5,424 bases of DNA from an uncultured Bacteroidota bacterium (GCA_903906615.1 CAIVKT010000748.1:1-5424), one strand, 5' to 3'; counted from the stretch's first letter, positions 1-5,220 are shown. The notes: generated by a model from the letters alone, not told the origin. Numbers and translations are program-made.

Positions 1-811
1 CGATCTTGGCTATGGTATTGGGTATCTTGTAGCTTTCAATGCCATCATGCTGCGTCACATCTGCCGCGCCATAGGTCTTGCCCAGCAATTCCAGGTACAG
101 GTTTATGTTGGTTTGCTTGTAGCTGGTATACTTGCGGGGCAGCAGCAGGTAGCCCAGCGCCAGGTCGTAATCCACGGCATTGCCATATTTAAAGTCTATG
201 GGGTATGCGCCGCCATAAATATCGTACGAATTGCCTTTATACTCAAATGGCAACACGCCACCTACGGTCAATGTTCCTGCAAAGTGGCCTTTTAGATATG
301 TAGCTATAAGCCCTGCCCCCACACCGCTATTATGCGTCAGCAACTCCGGCTCGGCCAGGTGCGATACTATGCGTGCATAAGACACTTCACCGTAAGCTGC
401 CATCCTGAAGTGCCTGTTCTGCCCGTCTTCCGAATAGAAACGGTATTGCCCGTACAGGTCGGCACCCGAAAAAATATAAGGGTAAGGCACCACAGCCGGT
501 GTATTGGCGCTCACGGCCGGGCCTTTGCCGCTGTGGTTATGCAGGATAAAATCGGTAGGCAGGTTCAAAGAATGGTAATCAGAAGCCACCCCAGATAAAA
601 TAAGGTTGAATCTCGGCGTAATCCCATACATCACCTTCAATACACTTATCTTACGTATCAGCCCCGATTCATCGTAGCTTTCATTGAACAGGCGGATGCC
701 CAGCGCCCCCTTCGGCAAGGTACTGGCAGGCAGCGTGAGGTTATATAGCTCCTGACCCCTCGTTATAAACGAAGCGCACAGCAACACAATAAGCACATAA
801 GCTTTTGACAT
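1..811 (-). CDS. Exported outer-membrane beta-barrel protein, partial (C-terminus beyond window)
   Basis: This frame stays open on the minus strand from an ATG at 811-809 to the window edge, giving 270 residues without a stop. It begins with a signal peptide (MSKAYVLIVLLCASFITRGQ, residues 1-20, with the -GQ ending common in Bacteroidota). The mature part has alternating hydrophobic/polar stretches, frequent Tyr and Gly and no hydrophobic helix, as expected for an outer-membrane barrel. Recognisable stretches are LPKGALGIRLFNE (32-44) and VMYGITPRFNLILSG (60-74), followed by a His-containing loop, HNHSGKG. The 60-74 segment resembles residues 109-123 of the Met-rich barrel at 1406-2497, so the two may share a fold. 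I recall similar uncharacterised proteins in Bacteroidota but cannot name a function. It is divergent from the Cys-rich gene across 100 bp, which makes a shared metal response plausible but unproven. Exported barrel is fairly sure; any metal role is a guess. Confidence 0.8.
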   Translation of the reverse strand, partial: MSKAYVLIVLLCASFITRGQELYNLTLPASTLPKGALGIRLFNESYDESGLIRKISVLKVMYGITPRFNLILSGVASDYHSLNLPTDFILHNHSGKGPAVSANTPAVVPYPYIFSGADLYGQYRFYSEDGQNRHFRMAAYGEVSYARIVSHLAEPELLTHNSGVGAGLIATYLKGHFAGTLTVGGVLPFEYKGNSYDIYGGAYPIDFKYGNAVDYDLALGYLLLPRKYTSYKQTNINLYLELLGKTYGAADVTQHDGIESYKIPNTIAKI

Positions 812-852
812 TGAATAGGTTATAAAAAAAACACCCTTGCTACGGCATTTGC

Positions 853-860
853 CAAAGTAA
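853..860 (-). promoter_or_regulatory. Possible -7 element for the barrel gene at 1-811
   Basis: Read on the minus strand, 860-853 is TTACTTTG, seven of eight matches to the Bacteroidota -7 consensus TAnnTTTG. It would place transcription start about 36 nt upstream of the ATG at 811. No convincing -33 TTG is visible at the expected distance, so this is only a half-supported promoter. Confidence 0.25.
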
Positions 861-861
861 A

Positions 862-894
862 TTTAGGCATTAATACGGCTTTTCCGTAATTTTA
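862..894 (+). promoter_or_regulatory. Candidate promoter for the Cys-rich/Met-rich barrel operon
   Basis: TTTA at 862-865 is separated by 21 nt from TAATTTTA at 887-894, which matches seven of eight positions of the Bacteroidota -7 consensus TAnnTTTG. The -33 half is a weak match (TTTA rather than TTTG). Transcription would start near 899-901, about 12 nt before the TTG at 912. The spacer ends in CTTTTCCGTAA (879-889), which recurs in the candidate promoter of the HMA gene (4323-4333, minus). TACGG-CTTTT-CCGTA (874-888) is a small palindrome, and TACGGC-N-TTT also occurs at 841-850, 33 bp upstream. These are possible operator sites. Confidence 0.35.
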
Positions 895-911
895 CTTCTT
901 CAAAAACAGGA

Positions 912-1295
912 TTGCAACTCAATTTGAAAAAGTTAATAGCCATAGTAGCCCTCCTGGGCATCATGCTGCAAACCTTTAGCCAGGTTGTAGTGCTGGCAGA
1001 TTATTATGTGCATAAAGACTACATAGCCAAAAACCTTTGCGAGAACAGGGATAAGCCCATGATGCACTGCGATGGTAAGTGCTGCCTCAAAAAGAAGCTG
1101 GCCAAACAAGGTAAGGAACAAGCCCCCTCGCCTACCAACAATAAAAGCGAGCAGGTAGTTACTCTATTCTTTACCGATAGCCGCTATGAGATACCTCCGG
1201 TAACTATCTTATCAGAAGCCAGTCATTTCTTCAATAGGAACGACCTGCGTACCTGCGCCTTCCATGGCTCTGTTTTTCACCCCCCTACTGTTTAG
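912..1295 (+). CDS. Small membrane-anchored Cys-rich protein, putative metal binding
   Basis: This is a 127-residue protein with one N-terminal hydrophobic segment (about residues 8-29), either an uncleaved signal anchor or a signal peptide, followed by a short extracytoplasmic domain. Its signature is NLCENRDKPMMHCDGKCC (41-58), which places Cys43, Cys53, Cys57 and Cys58 next to Met50, Met51 and His52. A strongly basic stretch (KKKLAKQGK) follows, and the C-terminus carries FHPP. I recognise this as a recurrent uncharacterised Bacteroidota type often seen beside copper or metal genes; that is recollection, not a search. No ATG fits: the frame opens after a stop at 864-866, and the choices are TTG at 912 or TTG at 924. 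The latter gives MKKLIAIVALLG, a very natural signal start, and 123 residues. The Met-rich barrel gene follows after 110 bp and is probably cotranscribed. The gene call is firm, the start uncertain, and the metal role inferred from Cys/Met/His clustering. Confidence 0.8.
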   Translation: MQLNLKKLIAIVALLGIMLQTFSQVVVLADYYVHKDYIAKNLCENRDKPMMHCDGKCCLKKKLAKQGKEQAPSPTNNKSEQVVTLFFTDSRYEIPPVTILSEASHFFNRNDLRTCAFHGSVFHPPTV

Positions 1296-1405
1296 TGTTT
1301 TAAGCGAAAAATTTATCCTGCTGCTTTGTGGCGGGCTACGATCTTTTCATTGGCATATGCCTGTTCCATTGCGGATGCAGGCACAGCCGCTATAAAACAT
1401 AAATA

Positions 1406-2497
1406 ATGAGAACGCTGAAAATACTAATGCTGCTCGTATGCAGCATGGTCTGTGCATATGGCTACGCGCAGGAAACCGCCGTACCCGCACCCGATAATAA
1501 AGCGGAGGCCTGCACCACAGGCTGCTGCTGCGACCAAAGCAACCAGGCCCCGCTGGGCATAATGACCGACCACATCCATAAAAAAGGAGAGTGGATGCTC
1601 TCCTACACCTACATGGATATGATGATGCAGGGAAACCGCACCGGCACCGCAAATGCCGATGATAATACCGTGTACAAAAGCTATGGCATGGCCCCCGAAA
1701 CCATGACCATGCAAATGCACATGGCCATGCTGATGTATGGCGTTACCGACCGCCTCACGCTTATGGCTATGGGTGGCTACTCGGTGTACAATATGAACAT
1801 GAACATGAGCAACAACATGCCCTATATGCCGGGCATGAGCATGGGCCAGATGACCATGCAGTCTATGTCATCAGGCTTTACCGATACGCGTGTGTCTGCG
1901 CTGTACAATTTCTCCAATAAAGCCACGCAGCGCATTATAGGCAGCCTGGGCATCAATATGCCTACGGGTACTATTATGGCTACCGGCACTACCATGCTGG
2001 GCGATAACCAGCGAGTGCCTTATGATATGCAGCCGGGCACAGGCTCATTCGGCATAGTGCCGGGCATTACCTATGTGCGCACATACACCGCCTTTTCCTT
2101 CGGCGCTGATGCCGGGGCTGATGTGAAGCTCAATAAAAACAGCATAGGCTATAAAGACGGCAACGTATACCATGCAGGCGCATGGGCAGGCTATAAATTC
2201 CTGCCATTCGTTACCGGTTCCCTGCGTGCCGAATATGTGAACACAGGCAAGATCACCGGCTCCGACCCGCAGATAGCCATACCCATATTTGAGGCCAACG
2301 ACCCTACTGCCAATACCGCCAACTACGGCGGCCAGTGGGTAAACGTATATGCCGGGCTGAATTTCCACATCAACAAACCTATGTGGAGCAAATTCAGCCT
2401 GCTGATGGAATACGGGCTACCTGTATACCAGAACCTGAACGGCGTGCAAAGCGCCCTGCATGGTACTGCCCTTGCGGGATTGCAATATTCATTTTAA
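1406..2497 (+). CDS. Met-rich outer-membrane beta-barrel protein, putative copper-handling porin/transporter
   Basis: The product has 363 residues, with a signal peptide (1-22, ending YGYAQ) and a C-terminal LAGLQYSF ending in Phe, the usual barrel-insertion signal. Just after the predicted cleavage comes a cysteine cluster, CTTGCCCDQ (Cys36, 40, 41, 42). Residues 52-74 carry His56 and His58, then MDMMM. Residues 95-110 and 130-154 are packed with M-x-M repeats (TMTMQMHMAMLM, YNMNMNMS, MPYMPGMSMGQMTMQ). About 34 of 363 residues are Met, which is exceptional and typical of Cu(I)-binding regions. The DHIHKKGEWMLSY segment matches a widespread bacterial barrel family that is often mislabelled as alpha-amylase or 'transporter' in databases (recollection). 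Barrel strands alternate through to the end (for example GFTDTRVSALYNF). It sits between the Cys-rich gene and the MbnP gene, which suits envelope copper handling. Whether it imports, exports or stores metal cannot be read from the sequence. Confidence 0.85.
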   Translation: MRTLKILMLLVCSMVCAYGYAQETAVPAPDNKAEACTTGCCCDQSNQAPLGIMTDHIHKKGEWMLSYTYMDMMMQGNRTGTANADDNTVYKSYGMAPETMTMQMHMAMLMYGVTDRLTLMAMGGYSVYNMNMNMSNNMPYMPGMSMGQMTMQSMSSGFTDTRVSALYNFSNKATQRIIGSLGINMPTGTIMATGTTMLGDNQRVPYDMQPGTGSFGIVPGITYVRTYTAFSFGADAGADVKLNKNSIGYKDGNVYHAGAWAGYKFLPFVTGSLRAEYVNTGKITGSDPQIAIPIFEANDPTANTANYGGQWVNVYAGLNFHINKPMWSKFSLLMEYGLPVYQNLNGVQSALHGTALAGLQYSF

Positions 2498-2505
2498 ACA
2501 CGGAT

Positions 2506-2538
2506 AGGTGTGCCACACTTTAGAAGTGTGGCACACCT
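2506..2538. repeat. Perfect 15-bp palindrome (hairpin, possible terminator or dispersed repeat)
   Basis: AGGTGTGCCACACTT (2506-2520) and its exact reverse complement AAGTGTGGCACACCT (2524-2538) flank a 3-nt loop, TAG. Each arm is itself almost palindromic (GTGTG-C-CACAC at 2508-2518 and GTGTG-G-CACAC at 2526-2536), so alternative foldings are possible. It begins 8 nt after the stop of the Met-rich barrel gene. No T-run follows, so it is not a classical intrinsic terminator on the plus strand; it could stabilise the mRNA 3' end, attenuate expression of the MbnP gene, or be a copy of a dispersed palindromic element. Confidence 0.85.
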
Positions 2539-2576
2539 CTACTCGCTTGAGTTGTGGGACACCTACACTCGCGTAA
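2526..2576 (+). repeat. Degenerate 26-nt tandem repeat, two units
   Basis: The segment 2526-2550 recurs at 2552-2576 with 19 of 25 positions identical (period 26). The core is GTGG-n-ACACCT-nn-ACTCGC. The first unit doubles as the right arm of the palindrome at 2506-2538, so three related GTGTGG/CACAC motifs lie in the 112 bp between the Met-rich barrel and MbnP genes. The change from GGCACACC to GGGACACC looks like drift between members of a repeat family. Confidence 0.7.
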
Positions 2577-2609
2577 AACAATTTTAATTCACCTCATTTC
2601 AATCAGATC

Positions 2610-3395
2610 ATGAAAAAACAATCAATAAATAAATTAATTACCGCGGCAGCATTGCTGCTGCTGGCCATAACATTCAATGCCTGCAAAAAAACAACAAGCA
2701 CAGCAACAGGCACCTTCCTGATGCACCTGCATACGGATATAGACACCAACGAAGTGGATGACACCACCATGCTATACAAAGATGCTACGGGCAGACACAT
2801 CAGCATAGCCGTGGCCCAGTTCTATATATCTAATGTGGTACTTACCAATGTCAATGGATCCACCTATACCATCAAAGACGCGCGCATACTCAAAAACATA
2901 GACAGCGAGCAATATGTGCTGGGTACTGCGCCGGTAGGCACTTACAGCTCTGTGACCTTTGATGTGGGCCTTGATGCCGCCACCAATGCGTTACAGCCCA
3001 CAGCCTTTACCACCACCGGCTTTATTGATAACAGCAGCATGTGGTTTGGCAGCACATCGCAGGGTTTTATGTTTCTGAAACTACAAGGCAAGGCAGATAC
3101 CACCACCGCGCAAAACGGCACCAACCTCGTACCTTTCTCTTACGAAATAGGCTCGGCGGCCAACCTGAAAACCGTGACCATGCCCGTACGCGGCAGTGGC
3201 TCATACGCCACCTACCAGCCCTACATACTCACCGCAGGTGGTTACAACTACATACACCTCATTGCCGACTATGGCAAGCTGCTCTCAGTCATAGACTTCA
3301 AAACGCAGGACAGCACAGACACCTATACCACCAACCCCACACTCAGCAACACCATTGCCAATAATATCCCCAACATGTTCCGGTATGAAGAATAG
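2610..3395 (+). CDS. MbnP-family lipoprotein, putative periplasmic copper-binding protein
   Basis: The product has 261 residues with a lipoprotein signal peptide: a hydrophobic core LITAAALLLLAITF, then FNAC with Cys25 as the lipidated residue, followed by KK. The mature chain has MbnP-family hallmarks: FLMHLHTD near the start (36-43), VAQFYISNVVL (68-78, the 'kfYiSnv' motif), a following INGS-type turn (NVNGSTYTI), VGTYSSVTFDVGLD (109-122), and SMWFGSTSQGFMFLKLQG (143-160) with Trp145. The end, NTIANNIPNMF, resembles the family C-terminus. In methanotrophs MbnP is a copper-binding partner of the di-heme enzyme MbnH, which oxidises a Trp to kynurenine. Here no MbnH lies in the window. From memory, homologues carry His in the region that here reads PFSYEIG, and near the C-terminus before the NTIANN stretch (here TYTTNPTLS); if so, some metal ligands are lost. 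The next gene starts inside this one, which suggests translational coupling. Family call confident; copper role inferred. Confidence 0.85.
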   Translation: MKKQSINKLITAAALLLLAITFNACKKTTSTATGTFLMHLHTDIDTNEVDDTTMLYKDATGRHISIAVAQFYISNVVLTNVNGSTYTIKDARILKNIDSEQYVLGTAPVGTYSSVTFDVGLDAATNALQPTAFTTTGFIDNSSMWFGSTSQGFMFLKLQGKADTTTAQNGTNLVPFSYEIGSAANLKTVTMPVRGSGSYATYQPYILTAGGYNYIHLIADYGKLLSVIDFKTQDSTDTYTTNPTLSNTIANNIPNMFRYEE

Positions 3396-3780
3396 AAAAA
3401 ATACAACCACAGGCCTCATTGCCACGATACTATTTATCGTGGCAATGACGGCTTGTACCAATAAAAAAGGGCCCGATGAAGTAGCCGCTACAGTGAGCTT
3501 TAAGACCGACATTATACCCATCTTTAAAACAAGTTGCGCCATTAACAGCAGTTGCCATTCAGGCACTTCAAACACAGGGGACAATTACGACTTCGACAGT
3601 AGCGTGGCATACACCACCATCACCGGCAAACAACTCATTGTTACCGGCACACCCACCGAAAGCCTGCTATATGTGGAAGTAAGCACCGGCACCATGCCCA
3701 AAGCGCCGTATAGCCCGCTGTCATCGAGCCAGGTGGCACTTATACTGAACTGGATCAAACAGGGCGCACAGAATAATTAA
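3385..3780 (+). CDS. Cytochrome-c-like lipoprotein with irregular CX5CH heme site
   Basis: The ATG at 3385 gives 131 residues with a signal peptide ending MTAC (Cys24 lipidated) followed by TNKK. An upstream in-frame ATG at 3355 would spoil the signal peptide, so 3385 is preferred. The mature part has FKTDIIPIFKTSC (39-51), then AINSSCH, giving Cys51, Cys57 and His58. This is the 'iiPIF..sC...CH.G' layout of single-heme c-type domains, but with five residues between the cysteines instead of two. A candidate sixth ligand is Met104 in GTMPKAP, and the last helix, LSSSQVALILNWIKQGAQ, is the typical C-terminal helix of the fold. The start overlaps the MbnP stop by 11 nt, and the stop shares TTAA with the convergent HMA gene. 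It probably sits on a membrane in the envelope as an electron carrier or redox partner of the MbnP-like protein. Whether it binds heme is open because of the spacing. Confidence 0.85.
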   Translation: MKNRKNTTTGLIATILFIVAMTACTNKKGPDEVAATVSFKTDIIPIFKTSCAINSSCHSGTSNTGDNYDFDSSVAYTTITGKQLIVTGTPTESLLYVEVSTGTMPKAPYSPLSSSQVALILNWIKQGAQNN

Positions 3781-4313
3781 TTGACCCAGCGCTTCATGTA
3801 AGAGATGTGATATACTTTGCCGGCAGTAGCGCCGCAAGGATTTTTAAGGCTTGCCTGTATTTTTTTAAAGTCGCTTTTCGGCAGGAAATTTCTATCTAAG
3901 AACTTCAGGGTGATCATCCCTCTTAACGGTTCGGCAGGAGGAGTCGAAAATACATATTCATCACCGGCAAGGCTCATGCAACTGCCGGACACTGTAGTTT
4001 GGCTGTTAAAGGCCACATCGGCCTGCAGGTAACGCAGCGAGAAACCCGCATTCGTTACGGCCTTAGCTACTTGCTCCATATCGGCTTTGCTGCCTTTCTT
4101 TATCTCGATCCTGCCCTCTGTATGCTCCAGGTTCATTTGCACGTCTTCCACAAACGGCAGCTTGCGGAGGCTCATTTCCACCGTACGCGAACATTGCGAG
4201 CAGGTAAGCCCGTTCACGCCAATAGATACAGATTGTATCTGTCCATGAGCTGTTACTGTGACACCTACGAGTATCAGCAACAATAAGAAATGCCTGTACA
4301 ATGAAGTAAACAC
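3777..4313 (-). CDS. Exported heavy-metal-associated (HMA) domain protein with extra C-terminal domain
   Basis: The product has 178 residues with a signal peptide (LLLLILVGVTVTAHGQ, ending near residue 25). An HMA domain follows at about 28-95: the metal site GLTCSQCSRTVE (Cys38 and Cys41), the VEDVQMNLEHTEGRIEIKKG strand pair, and the VAKAVTNAGFSL helix/strand. The ferredoxin-like fold binds Cu(I) or similar soft metals through the CxxC. Residues 98-178 form an additional domain I do not recognise, with Cys112 and Cys160, which could pair as a disulfide in the periplasm. The start is GTG at 4313-4311; TTG at 4301-4299 also yields a full signal peptide, and no ATG is available. The gene converges on the cytochrome-like gene with overlapping stops (3777-3780), leaving no room for a terminator. 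folP lies 64 bp upstream on the same strand, but a candidate own promoter is present. Likely role is periplasmic metal binding or delivery. Confidence 0.88.
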   Translation of the reverse strand: MFTSLYRHFLLLLILVGVTVTAHGQIQSVSIGVNGLTCSQCSRTVEMSLRKLPFVEDVQMNLEHTEGRIEIKKGSKADMEQVAKAVTNAGFSLRYLQADVAFNSQTTVSGSCMSLAGDEYVFSTPPAEPLRGMITLKFLDRNFLPKSDFKKIQASLKNPCGATAGKVYHISYMKRWVN

Positions 4314-4317
4314 AAAC

Positions 4318-4350
4318 CGAAGTTACGGAAAAGGGAATAGATAATGTAAA
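4318..4350 (-). promoter_or_regulatory. Candidate promoter for the HMA gene
   Basis: On the minus strand TTTA (4350-4347) is followed after 21 nt by TAACTTCG (4325-4318), seven of eight matches to TAnnTTTG. Spacing and the CTTTTCCGTAA element (4333-4323) are the same as in the candidate promoter at 862-894. If correct, transcription starts almost at the GTG of 4313, implying a leaderless message or use of the TTG at 4301. Confidence 0.35.
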
Positions 4351-4377
4351 GTTGCAACTCACAATGCTTTGTAAAAA

Positions 4378-5220
4378 TTATGCGCCGCTGGCATCCCGAA
4401 GTAGCTTGTACAGCTTTATAACCTCCATCGCCTCCCGCACATCATGCACCCTGAGAATATTAGCCCCCTGCTGCAACGCCACCATATTCAGCGCCGTGGT
4501 CCCGTTCAGGGCATGTTCAGGGTTCACCTTCAGTGGCTTGCAGATCATTGATTTCCGCGAAAGCCCTACCAGTACCGGCCTGCCCATATCCTGGAACCGA
4601 CGGAGCCCGCCCAGCAGCTCAAAATTGTGCTCCACCGTTTTCCCGAACCCGAAGCCGGGGTCCACGATCACCTCAGCTATACCAGCCGCGGTACATTGAT
4701 CGCACACACCTTGCAGGTAATTATACACCTCGGCTACAGTATCGTTGTACTCGGGCTGCACCTGCATAGTGGCCGGTGTACCCTGCATGTGCATGGCTAT
4801 ATAAGGCACCTGTAGCGAGGCCACGGCCTGTAGCATACCGACATCGAACCGGCCGCTGCTTACATCATTCACAATGGCCACCCCGGCAGCCACCGCTTCC
4901 GTAGCCACCCGCGCATTATAAGTATCTACCGACAGCCACAGTTCAGGAAAGCGTTTATGGATGGCTGTGATCACAGGTATCACCCTGCCCAGTTCTTCAT
5001 CAGCACCTATCAACTTCTGGCCGGGCTTGGTGCTGGCCCCGCCTATGTCTATAATGGAAGCGCCGTCATTTAACATTTTTTCAACAATCGCCAATAGGGC
5101 ATCAGGGTCACTTCCGTGTCCTTTGCTGTAGAAGCTGTCCGGAGTGGCATTGAGTATGCCCATGACCACCGGGCTGCTCACATCCAGCTCCATGCCTTTG
5201 CTATGAATAATTGCGGGCAA
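4378..5220 (-). CDS. folP: Dihydropteroate synthase
   Basis: This enzyme condenses 6-hydroxymethyl-7,8-dihydropterin diphosphate with p-aminobenzoate to make 7,8-dihydropteroate in cytosolic folate synthesis, and is the sulfonamide target. All family motifs are present over 280 residues, the normal full length: VMGILNATPDSF (19-30), DIGGASTKPGQ (58-68; the usual form is GGEST, here Ala replaces Glu), SVDTYNARVA (97-106), NDVSSG (118-123), AMHMQGTPATMQ (142-153), DPGFGFGKTVEHNFELL (187-203), GLSRKSM (219-225), and ILRVHDVREA (255-264), whose RVHDV is the pterin/phosphate-site end. The start is TTG at 5220: an in-frame stop lies upstream without any ATG between, and the internal ATG at 5193 would remove the first strand (AIIHSKG) that homologues have. 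It is divergent from the DoxX-like gene. It is upstream of the HMA gene with a 64-bp gap, and the functions are unrelated. Confidence 0.97.
   Translation of the reverse strand: MPAIIHSKGMELDVSSPVVMGILNATPDSFYSKGHGSDPDALLAIVEKMLNDGASIIDIGGASTKPGQKLIGADEELGRVIPVITAIHKRFPELWLSVDTYNARVATEAVAAGVAIVNDVSSGRFDVGMLQAVASLQVPYIAMHMQGTPATMQVQPEYNDTVAEVYNYLQGVCDQCTAAGIAEVIVDPGFGFGKTVEHNFELLGGLRRFQDMGRPVLVGLSRKSMICKPLKVNPEHALNGTTALNMVALQQGANILRVHDVREAMEVIKLYKLLRDASGA

Noticed and set aside
47..598. Plus-strand open frames over the first gene
   Set aside because: The minus strand carries a continuous 270-residue frame with a signal peptide and barrel pattern; the plus frames are short and patternless.
1352..1383. 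GGCATATGCC palindrome and TGCCTG/CAGGCA inverted repeat in the gap before the Met-rich barrel gene
   Set aside because: The arms are only 5-6 bp, with a long loop for the second; too weak to call an operator or terminator.
1347..1720. Minus-strand open frames over the start of the Met-rich barrel gene
   Set aside because: They are antisense shadows created by the biased codons of the real gene; compositions are Cys/Arg- or His/Gly-rich with no domain or plausible signal.
2045..2368. Minus-strand open frame of 107 codons inside the Met-rich barrel gene
   Set aside because: It lies wholly antisense to a well-supported barrel coding region and shows no recognisable motif.
2506..2538. Classical rho-independent terminator
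   Set aside because: The stem is strong, but the bases after it (CTACTCGC) contain no T-run on the plus strand.
2506..2576. CRISPR-like repeats
   Set aside because: There are only two degenerate units with no spacers between them and no cas genes nearby.
3355..3384. Earlier ATG start for the cytochrome-like lipoprotein
   Set aside because: Starting at 3355 adds ten residues (MPIISPTCSG) before a basic n-region that already makes a perfect lipoprotein signal from 3385.
912..4361. TTGCAACTCA occurring at 912-921 and 4352-4361
   Set aside because: A 10-mer shared twice in 5.4 kb is expected by chance, and its position relative to the two promoters differs (downstream in one, upstream in the other).
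4352..4815. Plus-strand open frames over folP
   Set aside because: They are antisense to a full set of dihydropteroate synthase motifs; their translations are Pro/Arg/Ser-rich and look like shadows.
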